A DNA stretch of 64,000 nucleotides from Baylisascaris procyonis (lineage: Eukaryota > Nematoda > Chromadorea > Rhabditida > Ascarididae), in NCBI GenBank assembly GCA_037389465.1, contig JAZARR010000070.1:3004501-3068500 (forward strand), given 5' to 3'. Below are positions 18,514-30,524 of the stretch, piece after piece (the first letter of the stretch is position 1; each line of letters begins with the position of its first letter). Under the pieces are notes generated by a model. The model saw only the letters and a list, made by a program, of their open reading frames with translations. It did no database searches and was not told the DNA's origin. The position numbers and the translations under genes are program-made.

Positions 18514-19056
18514 AATTATTTAAAATTATTTAATTATTTAAAACCATGAATGCACCATAAATTAAAAACATGAGATTATTTAAAACTATGAATGCAAAAT
18601 GAAATAAAATAAATGAACCAGAAAGTAGTGAAATCGATCGTATTTGTAAAAAAGATATCCTGAGAAAAGAACAAAGACTTGAAAGGTGTAAACGTTTCGG
18701 CCGTTATTCGTTTACGTGTGCACCTGAGTCATGCGCGGGCCATCATCAGAACGATACGCATAACCCTGTTAGTTAAATGATAAAAAGTTGTAATGTTAGT
18801 GAAACAGAACAATACAAAGGGCAGCTTAATAAGAAGACAGATAGAAGTAGAAAAGAAGACCTGGAAACGCAAAAGACGAGGAATAGAATGAAGAAAGTCA
18901 AGATTATTCTATGATGTAGTTATCGAAAAGCTACTAGAAAAAAACAAAGTTATGAAAGTAAAATTAAAATCCCGTGTGTAAACCCGCTGTCTGCGTAATA
19001 GTTCTAATGTTAATGGTGGTCGTAGAAGTAGAAGGTTCCAGCAATGCATCAATTTT
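18514..19056 (-). repeat. diverged, truncated fifth unit (5' pseudo-LTR of the array)
   Basis: Homologous to 386-930 but with roughly 16 substitutions or small indels over 543 bp by hand count, about 3 percent, whereas the four full units appear identical. Homology stops after GCATCAATTTT at 19056, where the full units continue into GGCGCC. It is the 5' pseudo-LTR expected of a Penelope-like insertion. Its hammerhead-like motif (18684-18749) carries changes in both helices: one GGCCC partner reads CGGCC, and the long helix has an extra mismatch. That fits an older or relaxed copy. Confidence 0.8.
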
Positions 19057-22000
19057 TCCTACCATCCCTCATTTGGAGTGCAAATGAGCCATTAGTATCA
19101 AAGCACGCAGTTCACTGGCCATTTTTAGATTGGAAATGTCCGCGTGTATATTCCTTGAGAATCATTCTGAGGATTGGAACAGCTGACTTTAACATGCATG
19201 TGCTGTAAAGACGCAGACAAACACACCAACAAGACAGAGTGACCATAAACACAGAGGCGACGACCTTGAGATTGTTATTTTCTAACCACAATGGATGTGT
19301 TATTTCATATAACACCGTAGCCTTTCAGCGTCTCCTGTAATCGCTGTTGTTACAGGTAATTTTATCTTTCCTTTTTTAATATTTATTTCTTATCATCCCT
19401 ATAGCCATTCGAACCCTTCTAGGCCCTCAAACTAAGGGAGAGAATCCCAAGATGGCTCGATATGCACTTTTGCATTCTCTTCCACTTTCATAAGTAACCG
19501 AGAGTTTTCCGGAATAATATCTCGTTACTTCAATGAACCCGATCTTCCATAAATGGCTAGTGCTTGTTTAATTCAATGACGTCAAGTGAAAAGCTTACCT
19601 GTGACGAATGTGTAGACCATTCTTGACCTCTCGGAACGGCGGAAACCTTATAGAGGTTGATGATTAATTGATGAATGTTGCGGTGAGAATCAGCTCATTC
19701 TCTTCACCACATCCAGCAAACTTTTTCGTCTTCTGTGCTCATTCCTTCCCGCTTGAAGATGCCAACAGAATGGCGCCATCTTGCTGAGGGACATGATAGT
19801 GATTGAGTTTTCAAATGCAGCCCTGTGATGAAAAATGAGGCGAATCTTTCATGAATTACGGAGAGAGTATCCTGCATCATTTGAGTGGCTTCGAACTTTA
19901 GGTGGGTGCTTTCGATTCCTGTAATGAACCTTCGCTGATACCGTAGAACGCCACAGGAATCCACCATGAGTCTATTCTTTCTTAACTGATACCTGAGGGG
20001 TTAGAAAATATGATGGGGAACTATCTGGGAAGAGCACGATAGCTCAGCAAATAATTAGGTAACATCATTCTCTTGTCGCTGTCAGCAGACGGCTTCCTAA
20101 GGCTCTTCCAGACAACGAACTGACCAACAAATAGGTTTGCTTTAACTCCACTGCTTATTCACTGACTGTCTCAGAAAGCCTTTGATTCAACCTACCTAGG
20201 TTGAACAGACCGAAGAGTATTTCTTTTTTCTGTCCTCTTTTTCTAGTCTCATTGAGAAAGTGGCTGTTAGTTAGTATGCATAATAAGTTTCTAGCCAGAT
20301 AGAGCATTGCACCATCGGACTATCATCAACATTCTTGTAAACAATACAAAAATCATTTGAACGACCGCGTGCGTTGACGACGGTAAAATTTCCCCAGCTG
20401 ATGTTGTTATTTGCAACACCGCTAATCCCTATTTCATATTCCTTCTATTTCATCTGCCTGCAAAAATGCCAAGCAGTGTAAGAACTCTCGTTGTTGCCGT
20501 TTCCTGAATCCATGGGCATTCCTTTCCCATGTTTGGAATTCACATCCGGTACAATGAAGTGAATTGTTTACTTCAATAAATAAATGCTTTCCTCGCACAT
20601 TCCAAATTAGTGCACATACTTTCACATTTGTTGCACGCCAACGACTCTTTTCGGATTAAATTTTATTCATCGCATTCTTTTATCAGCTCTGCAAGAGTTC
20701 ATCTATGTCGCCAATTTCGTTCTTAATTCTTCTAAAGTAAAGCAAGGTGTTGAATTTCTCAAGCAGTAGAGTGAGAAAGTTCTGGCAGAATCCCTTCCTA
20801 AGCGAAAAGACTTGTCTTCTCTGAAGCATTACTCTGCATCCAAATTGGAGGCTTCAAACAGACTTGATTTGCTTCCTACAGACATCACGCATGTAGAAAT
20901 GCTTCTAGAGAACAGCAGGCCAAAATTATATGTACTTCCTAATTAAAAGATCCTTCATAACCATGTCACGATTTGTGACCTGTGTTCCCTGAGGTGCTTG
21001 CCTGCAGATATTTATCTTTTGAACTGGCGATCATGCTTTCCATTAAATCATCGTTAACTACAAGCATCATCTACTTTTCGAAATAGCCTGGCAACCATGA
21101 TAATATCTTTCTTGTGGATTGCTTAAAAACCACCCTTCGAAACATATGGGAGCGATTGAGTGATTCGATTCACGATACGCCATCAGAGGTTTTTTCCGCC
21201 GGCAAGGCGACGTTTGTCGAAATCTTGCACTGAGCTATGGGCGAATTCTGAAAATGGGCGAATTAGGAAGAAAATCAAAAGATGTATATTTAATCAAACA
21301 GATCGTTCTGAAATGTTGAAAGATCTATTCATTTCTCAAAGTGCACTGCAAAATCCTGAAAAGGTGAACATAGGCCCTCCAGATCATTACTCATTTCATT
21401 GAGTTCGATGAAGTTACTAATCTCCTCGACTACATGCAAATTTATTTGTGATTTCGTCCAAAATTTGCGCATTTTCGGCTATGCTTTAATAAATTATTTT
21501 TCGACCGTCGGAATCGTATTGCCCCGTCAGATGATATGCATGACGCGGTATTTCTTGCACTCCCGAGGGACTATCTACCAGTCTCTTCATCTGCTGACTT
21601 CATAAAATCCGTTGGCGTCACACTATAAACTTGGGGTTATTATACTGTGCGTCGATTCCCACTACTCAACCCAAAGAAAATATGGCATCAAAAGTTTTTT
21701 CCCGCTGTGCAACCTTTCCGAATGCATTACTTTAATGTTTGAAAACTGATCAACTAGTGATTCCCGCGTTTACAATTAAACTGTTTCATATGCTGTGGAG
21801 GAGAAACACATGGAGTATCGTACTGGAAGAGCTAGCACGGCATATGTTCTTTGCTTTTCGCCCATCTGATCAGTCACTTTATACAACTCATTTATTTTAT
21901 CGCAGTTATCGAATCCCGATGCGAAATAATGAACTCATATTTCAACCCGTCCGACCGCTCGTTCAAATCTTTCATGAAAGGTTCCCATTCGTGACTCAAC

Positions 22001-24881
22001 TGGTATAAAATAAGGAACCGTAGGTGACCTTGTTAATGGGTCTATTTTAAGATCATATAGGATTCCATTTCTTAGGTACATTGCATCGACCAAATTCTGT
22101 TATCCTTCGTACAGCAGCTGCATAAATGAGACGTTTGTGCACGTAGACAGGCATATGAGCGAACGCGCACGCGCAGAAACACAGTGAAGCACTCGGCTAA
22201 TGGAAATTTGAAAGACGGGCTAAAAGCTGGAGAAAATGAACTCGTTTAATGGAGCATGAACCACAGGTAATTTGTTCAAATGACTGCTTTCCTTCTGCAC
22301 AAAGGCAGCAAAGCCATTAGAAGACATATTCAAACACCGTATCAAAATTTCCTAATAGTGCAACTTAACATTGCTTTTCTCTAATTTGCGCAATCATTTT
22401 GACGCTTTTTTCTTTCCCTTATCTGCAGCGAGCACTAACGACAAAAACATTCCAGCAATTTCCTGATGAATTCGATCAAGTGCAAACAATATATGTTTTT
22501 CCTTGAATGCTGTCATTTTTAGTAGTATTTGGTATGCACGAATTTATTAACATTCATTTCGCGAGTTGTGTCACTCCATTCAGCGTGCACCACATCGCTT
22601 TATAATTTACGCATGATAATATTTTCCTCTTCCGCTTTAAATGTGCAAAGCTCATTTCCATTAATAACGGTTCTCTGTCAAAACTGATGTATGTACGCAT
22701 CCGCCTTGCCTTCGAAAAATTTCGTTACAAATGAGGAAAGGGAAGAGAATAAATTTGAAACTATTTTTTAATTCTTCATACTTCTTAAAAAACAAGGATT
22801 CCTTGCTACATTATCAGGTGTGTAGGCAGTGCGACATATTCGTCTCTTCTTAAACACTAACATTCACCTGACTATTCTATGGTCAACAATTGCTTTGGTA
22901 TTACACGATTGCACCTTTTGCCTATTTCACCTTCTCTAACTACAGTTTTGTTTGTTTCTCACGCTTTCTGCACTTTCTATGCCAGCAAAGTTGGTGGAAG
23001 TCCGACGATCTAGGGTCAAGATATAACGCTCGATAGCGGACGCGACACGAGAAGGCCACCGAGGAGAACACCATGCAAAGTTTCTAGAAACCCCTCGAAG
23101 GAGCGCTTCAAAATAACATCAGGAGAAGAAACAGAAATTTGTTCTTCGCCTTCGCCACTTCGGAACAGCAAGCAAGAAACAGCTTCTGACGACGTGAGGG
23201 GACAAACAGATGCCTTAGGAAGAACGTATGGGATTAGAGGAATGAACAGTTTGGCGCCACGCATCGGCATCAAGTTTCTCTTGAAATACGTCAGAAAATG
23301 GAAAAAAAATTATCACCAAAATTAAGAAATGCGAATTTCATGCCCAAAGTGTAAATTATAGTGAGTTTCGAAGCTGCGTGATGGCAAAAACTATTATCAA
23401 AGTTTGCCGTTATTGGTCACCAAGCGCTTCCATCCTCTTGTATCCCCCAATTTCGTTTATCCTCGGAATGATTTCATTATTTTTCCTGTGGAAAATGAAT
23501 TGCCGGGCAGCATCTCCAAATAAGGCCATTTTGCATGATATTTAGAAATAACACTCCACGACATGCACACAAATTTCCAGATGGTTGAATAAACACATTA
23601 CGTGTTGTAATGCATGGCATTCTTTGGCAACATCTGAACCCGCGAATCATAAACGCGTTGTCAAATCCGAGGTTATGGAATTTGCTCTGGAGTGCTGCTA
23701 ACCGACTTATGCAATTTCGGTCGACTCTGACCTACCGAAAGTTGACTAAGGTTTTCTTGGCACTTCCAAACAAAAATCGCTTTTTGCCTGACACCTTCGA
23801 CAGGTGTGGAACGGACATCTCTCAAAACATCTCATTTCGACCGAATTTCTGTTGTGATTCGCTCCTTCCGATCGGTTACTACTTCACATCCTCCAATCGT
23901 AATATGAATACAGAATAAGCAGTCAGAGATCTGAAAAATTGAACGTATATGAATCTTCATGCGTGCATCGATGTGCTCAGAAACGGGGCAATGCTCTTCC
24001 GAATTTAGGTTCCGAACTTATAGCCCGAAGCTCGAAGAAAAAACAAAACCGGGCCTGCGCGCACTACCCGAAAGGACTCGAGAAAAGTAGGCGGCTGCGA
24101 TAGGCAGGCATCGCAGTGCTTTTTTACGTGCAAAATTCTAAATTCGATGAAATAGAATTTTTTATAGAACGACTGTTTCACTGAATTCAGAGAAATGAAT
24201 TTAGAGGGAGACAGAGAAAATTTTGAGACGAGATAGAAGTTTAGGACAACGTCTGTACGTTTAGTCAACCTTTGCACGGTCAATGGCCAAGCTCATTGCT
24301 ATGATAATTAAATTTCCATGTTCATTCTGATTCCACATAGTTGTATCGGTGTCTCATTAAGCTGCCGCATCAATCAATTACGCCCAGCAAAGCAGCAAGC
24401 ATTTGGAACCTACGGGTTCACCACTGCATCACTACAGGCACATGTTTCACAAGTTTTTTTTTAGCAATTAAACCGATATGCAGCAAGTAAAAGCTCGAAT
24501 GGTGCTGGACTACAGCCTCAGCCTTTAACCTTTGACGAACTATCCTTCACTAGCCGCAATGATTGCAGGGCTCAACGAGGACTAACGCCTATGATTTACG
24601 CATTCGATCTCCAAATTATTCCTGAGGGATATTGTTTCATTAAAAATTAGAAACAGAAGAGGAAGGCGTAAGATGAAGATCGCCCTCAAAGGGGATAGTG
24701 CCAATAGTGATTGCCAACAAAAGTGTGTTAAATGTGCATTTTAGATGGCTTTGTCAAATGCTGATGTGAATGGGAAGCGGCATGGCTGGCTGATACACAA
24801 GGGCTAATCTCATGCCACTCTTCTCTAATACATGTTCCTCTCTGTTATATGGTCTCAGCGAAGTCATCCTCATAAAATCGA
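19057..24881. other. intergenic stretch, no supported gene
   Basis: Nearly 6 kb with only short scattered open frames on both strands. None shows a recognisable motif or a phase-consistent exon chain. Frames at 19704-19967 and 23016-23273 (minus) and at 21160-21402 and 23610-23918 (plus) were inspected and not accepted. Confidence 0.5.
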
Positions 24882-24980
24882 ATGATTTCCCTTTCTAGGA
24901 AAGCCATCGCAGCTATCATTGTGAATATTTCCTATATGCAAATTCTTTTGACATTATTATCTGCATGCGGCTCGATGACG
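24882..24980 (+). CDS. candidate first exon, signal-peptide-like
   Basis: ATG at 24882 opens MISLSRKAIAAIIVNISYMQ and continues through a Leu-rich stretch to CGSMT, then meets a donor GTGAAA in phase 0. The hydrophobic, Ala/Leu/Ile-rich composition resembles a secretory signal. Phase 0 fits the next exon at 25878. Other donors are possible at 25016 or 25019, also in phase 0. It is linked to the downstream gene by phase and position only. Confidence 0.35.
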
Positions 24981-27900
24981 GTGAAATCAACATCCCGGAA
25001 CATTGTTATAGAGCTGGTTGTGGAGAGTGGTTGTATATGGCACTTGTTATTCACCATTCGTCTTTCTCCACGTGATGTTCAACAAGCCTTTTGATGCCGA
25101 ACTCGACTGCAGTTCATTCTTCCTTCAAGGTAATGCTACCGGATTTTATCGTTTAGCCGGCTAGATTGTCGGCCCGAATCTATTTCATATGGACTCCTCG
25201 ATGATTCATGTGAAGTGTCTTTCAAAAAGCTTCGCAGTGGCCCATTACTCTTCTCAGCTAACGCATTGAGTAGTGCTCATCACAGACATTGATGCCAATT
25301 AATATTACTTGTGCTACTCATCACTATTTGCCATCGTACCACTAAGTGCTTACGTATCATTTGCTACTACATCCAGTTCTATTCAATGCTGCGATATCCA
25401 TTACCTTACACCATAGCGAGTACTATTTACTGCTGCTTGCATGGCGCCTGCCACTTTACCGTTGGCACCATTCCTTCTTCCTTTCGCAACTAAGCTATAA
25501 TTATTTACAACTTTTCCTGATAAAACTTCTTATTGCCAATAAATATAAGCCTAAGTATTACTAATGTTCCTTAATACCGTGTCAGCAGTACTATCACTGC
25601 TCATTTACTCTCAGTGTTCTTATGAAGAGCGTTAATCAATCAAGCAATTGTGTGCTTTTTCGACACCACAAATTGCTTGCAAATGGACTCCACAAGAAAA
25701 TATCGCAAATAAAATCTTATGAAAATTTCCAGTTTATATTTTGCTTGCAAGTACCAGTGAAAAAATTCTACGGCAGTTTTCTCTCAGATGTGTCCACATT
25801 TCTGAAAATTTACATTGTGGTGGTTGCTGCTCATCTTGTTTTTGATGTGCATCGGTCGTTTTATTTTCATTTGCCAGAGTTTGAATGAGACCTTTTCAGA
25901 TGTGTTACAGAATTTCATGGAACAAGCACCGCAATGGTTGTTGTTACTGAAATGGTGGGGATTAGTTAATAGTGTGATGTTGTGTTGCTCACTGTCTTTC
26001 TTGTGGACGTGCTGCAAGAAAAAGGGAAGAGATGCGAAGAAGAAACGAGGCCGTATTGCTGCTTCTTCGAGTTCCTCGATAACGGTGAGTGATTGCTCCT
26101 GTTCTTATCTTATTGTCATCTATGATTCTTTTTTGCACGTAGCCAATAAAGCGATTCCGGAAAAACCTAACGGTTGTCAGCAATTCAGCAGTGCAAGACT
26201 GTTCACTTAAAATACAGTTCCCATATGAAATTTAATGCGTGAACCGAAAATAAATAAATAAATAAATAAATAAAGCTCAGAAAAGATAAGTTAAATGAAT
26301 CTAGCTGATGCGGCAAATCTTCTAATGTTATTGAAAGATTAGGCGTAGTTGACGAAAGAGCACATTTGAAAGCAACAGGAAAAGAAAACTTTAGAATGTC
26401 ATTAAGCAATTCAATGCATATATTGCATATTTAAGGAAAAGAAGAAGTTACAGCACTTCGTAAACAAGTTAGAAACGAACGTCTCAGTTGAGTTGGGTTT
26501 GCGATAAATCTTCACCAACGGAGATGAAATGTTCATCACATCAACAAAAAGACTGAGAGTTTTGTGAATGGTTGCGAGATCGTTGCAAAAACGTCACGTT
26601 TCCGCAGCTTCCCTTTTCAAAGAGACACAGCAATATACAACAACTCTACATTGCTATGCTGATCGGCTGTCCCAGTATTGTAATTGAGAATTGTTAGCTT
26701 CGGCTTTGGAGATGGGAAGATGGGAAATGTGATGCAATGCTTTCTCCTTGCACAGCATTCACTATCACGGTCAAGTACGGTGCAACGATGCAATGAAATA
26801 ATCGTCGTCATCGTCCTCTCGTCTCTCATTACGAATCCAATTCTTCTAGAAAACATCAGCGTGTTTCGAATATCATCTTATTTCAAATAAAACGAGGAGT
26901 ATATAAAAGGGTTTTGCAGGGGACAATAGCTGTATTGAGGAGGGGTCACTTTTCTCCCCAACATTTTGGTACGGCGTATCGGACGGAATAAATACACAAA
27001 AGATTCTAGAGCTGGAGTCAAATATTTGACAGTTGTGATAGGTGCCATGTTCCATGCAACTGGCGTAATAGTCAAATTTTCTGAGTAGAAAGAATGCGTT
27101 TTGTTTTATTTCCTTCTAAAAGGCGTTCATGTTAGGAATGACGCAGCGCTCGTTAATATGTGAGCTCAGTGCTGCACTGCATCTTGCACAGATATAGTGA
27201 GTTATCCTTTCAGGTCAGTAAAACAATACAGAGTTAAGAACAGATGCTGCATATGCAGTGGAGAAGATGTAAAATTGGAATAATGTTTAAATGCCCATTT
27301 CAGTTAGATATGAAAATTAATCAGCTTCTAAACTATAAGAGGAAGAGGAATCCACATATACAGTCGGAATTGTCTATGAGTTCTATATTCGGTCCACTAT
27401 CCGAGCCGGTAAGTGTCGACAGGAGGGAGAGGAAGTCTCGCAAAGAAAAGATGTCGCGCGGCTCACGTGCTTCTGACTCCGACGAGTCGAAAGTGCGGTT
27501 CTTTGTCGTTTCGTTGGCGTTGGGAGCAGAGGAGTACGGAAGGAAGTTTCCAGAGAGAGAGAGAGAGAGAGAGAGAGAAGTACGGAGGGAAGTTTCCAGA
27601 GAGAGGGGTCTCTTTCGTGAAGTAGAAGTGCCTGAGCGGAAAGACTGTAACGCTGGAACGAAAGTAAGCATAAACGAAAGCTTCCATCGGAAAATCCACA
27701 ACGATGAAATAATTGAAGCAGGTAACATATTAGGTCAAAAGAGGTCTTCTATCGCATAGGTGGCCATAGTTAGCTGTATGTTTACGTGGAACTGCAGTTG
27801 TCAAAAGGAATGAGAGAAGGTGATAGCAAACAGCTTAAACTTCTGCTTTCTAACCTAGTGTGATCTCCAACTGTAAACTGAAAATGCTTTTATGCTGCGA

Positions 27901-30493
27901 CAAAGATAAATACATTCCCATCGACTAGTAGCAGATAATCCAGATTCATCGAGACTTTACTTGAACACCTAACTGGACGGTGAATAAGTAAGAACGTTGA
28001 AATCGGGATCATTGTTATATTTACTTGAGGTTGGGATATGATAAGGATGTTAAGAATCTTGCAACGAAACACTTTAAGCAGACACTTCGTTTATAGTTCT
28101 GAAAGGCTCATCAGTGGGAAGGGAATTCGCCGATGAGAAGGATGATTCAAATGACTTTTTTCAGGGAGAGAAAAAGAAAAGTAAACGCAAGTGAGTCGTC
28201 TAGGATTGTCGTTTTCTGTTACTTTACTATTTTGATAACACTTCACTCATTACTTCAGCATATTCATACGCAATTCTGTTGATAATCAATATTAATGCCG
28301 TCCTCTTTCAGAACAATTTTCGTACAGTCCTTTCCTCTTCTATTTCTAAATTTAAAGGAGCAGTAACTGAAAAGATAATTTAGGCATCCAATGTGCAAAA
28401 TTCTACCCATCGGCCTTCGTTGAGCTACGCACTACTGCAAAAATTGAAGGACAGTCCCTTGAAGATTAGAGCCTGAAGCTCGAGTCCAGCACCACTACTG
28501 CACTTCCCAACACGTCGTTACTTACTGGAATGGCGCTCTACTTCCAGCAACGAATTACCATATACCTGGTGATGAATCTGCGTAGTAGTTAGCATTCACT
28601 GGTTCGCCTCGACAGAAGAATGTTCAACGAGATTAGCGTTCAAAGCACCTGGTGTAACGACATGCATGGGACTGATGAAGATCAATGGTGATTGCACTCA
28701 TAAATCAATGAGTGCTACAGTAATAAGGATCAACAGTTGCAGAAGAGCTGGCCACACTCGCTACGAACACTGAAGCGAGCTGCGCTCATGCTCACACAAG
28801 AATAGCAGCCATGCCGTAACTTGTACTTCCCACTGGCCATTCTCGTAGCAGATCAAAGAAACACCTGCACTCACAATAGAACCATGCAACTTTTTCAGTT
28901 GGTCGAATTGGAATGTCAACCATGCCATCGTGAAAAATCTCGCCTCAATTGGAGCACTAGAAACACTTGTTCTGGATATGCGCAGCTTCTCTGCGATTAT
29001 GGAGATCAAAAAATACTGAGGAAAAATCAGTTGAGGGTGAAAGTAGCAAAGGCATTGATCAAATACGGCTCCCACAAATCTCGTCTAAAAATTGCTCCCT
29101 GAGAATAATCACCGAAAACTGTTGCTGTAAATACCGCACAGAAACAAGTTTTTGAAAAACCATTGGATGAACACGTCCTGGATTTGAACGTTGGATCGAC
29201 CTGCATTTAACACTCTTTGTTTTTTTTTGTGTTTTCATCAAATGATATAGCCAGATATTATGGGTGCTGAAACTATAACACTGGTGTAGCGAACGTTAGA
29301 ACAACCAACAGAAACGCTTCTAACTCGTTTCATCTAATTGAATAGTCTGCTCACAGATTTCCCTAATTCAACATGTGATGGTGCTTTGATATTGTGCCGC
29401 ACCATTTCTCACTTGTCACTTTGCTATCCATATGGATTAGGCGTCTGATACTTGTGATTATTTCTTTGAGCAGCGAAATTGGTGGGCAAGGACGAATCTT
29501 GATAAGCTCTGATATACGTCAAATTATGTAGGAATAAACTTAAAGCATCAGATAATAACCACTTCAATTGCCTCTCCATAACATCTCTTCTCGGAGGATT
29601 ATCAACGGTTAGGTTGGGTTTGGTACTGCAAACGCGCTTCTGATAGCCGGCCATTAATTCAGTGCACATCTCTGGACGAGCGGCCCAAGTTGACATCTCT
29701 TAAAGACTCTAACATTGTTTCTGTGCAAATTTCGAGGAAAATTTCGAATGTTTAGAATCAAGAAAGCACCCAAAGAGCAGGAGCATATCTCAAGCAGTCG
29801 TCACTCATCCCATCGTGACACTAAAAATCAATCAACGAGTAAGCTCTTCAGTTGCACATCTAATAGGTCATTAATACCATTTTTAAGCGTTCAATTGATG
29901 TCCGTCTGGCGATGTAGTGCTTTTGAGGTATGGACTTTTTATTTCTTTTTAACAGCAAATCTCTTCATTCTATAAAGAAGTGATGAGCCTGATTCACGGC
30001 GGTATAGATCGAAGCAGAAAGGACTTTCGAGAGTTCAATTCCGGGAATGAATAGTAACGGTAATTAAAGCAAATGCCGTTGTAACATGTGGTAATGTTAT
30101 AAATGGCGAGTATGTAATACGTACTGAATGGTTTAGATAGTAGCAACAGAAGTGATAGAGAGATAGGTGGCTTTACTAAACCAATAGTGATGAGGTGGCA
30201 AGGAGATCCTGTGGTTCTAACAAACAGTTGCAGTAATATTAAGCAATTTGGAATATAAATTAAGCAATCCAGAATACAATTTGAAGAACGCACTGGGCGT
30301 AGTAAGAAGTTGAACTGGCATTATCGGTGGTAGCATGGAGCAACAATAGTAATAACTAGCACTGATGGCTGCTGATGAGCAGCACTGGTTTTAGATATGT
30401 GCCGAATCATCATCACATATTTATCCTCAAACACAATATTACGCCTCATCACGTTGCCATGTTTGCATGTGGGCATGCGTTGAGCAATACCAT

Positions 30494-30524
<31 letters not shown>

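Noticed and set aside
386..19056. Reading the array as an LTR retrotransposon
   Set aside because: There is no gag, protease, RNase H or integrase; the RT and GIY-YIG motifs and the tandem pseudo-LTRs fit a Penelope-like element.
20041..20075. tRNA-like TAGCTCAGC word
   Set aside because: No matching B-box, acceptor stem or cloverleaf; I saw no convincing tRNA or rRNA anywhere in the window.
27244..27759. A 171-codon plus-strand gene, or the 131-codon minus-strand gene, over the GA repeat
   Set aside because: Much of it is low-complexity Arg-Glu or Ser-Leu encoded by the microsatellite; a strong donor at 27409 and correct phase show that only 27304-27408 is likely exonic.
28761..29102. Possible mariner-like transposase remnant on either strand
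   Set aside because: No DDD/DDE-type motif, HDNA-type motif or terminal inverted repeats could be found.
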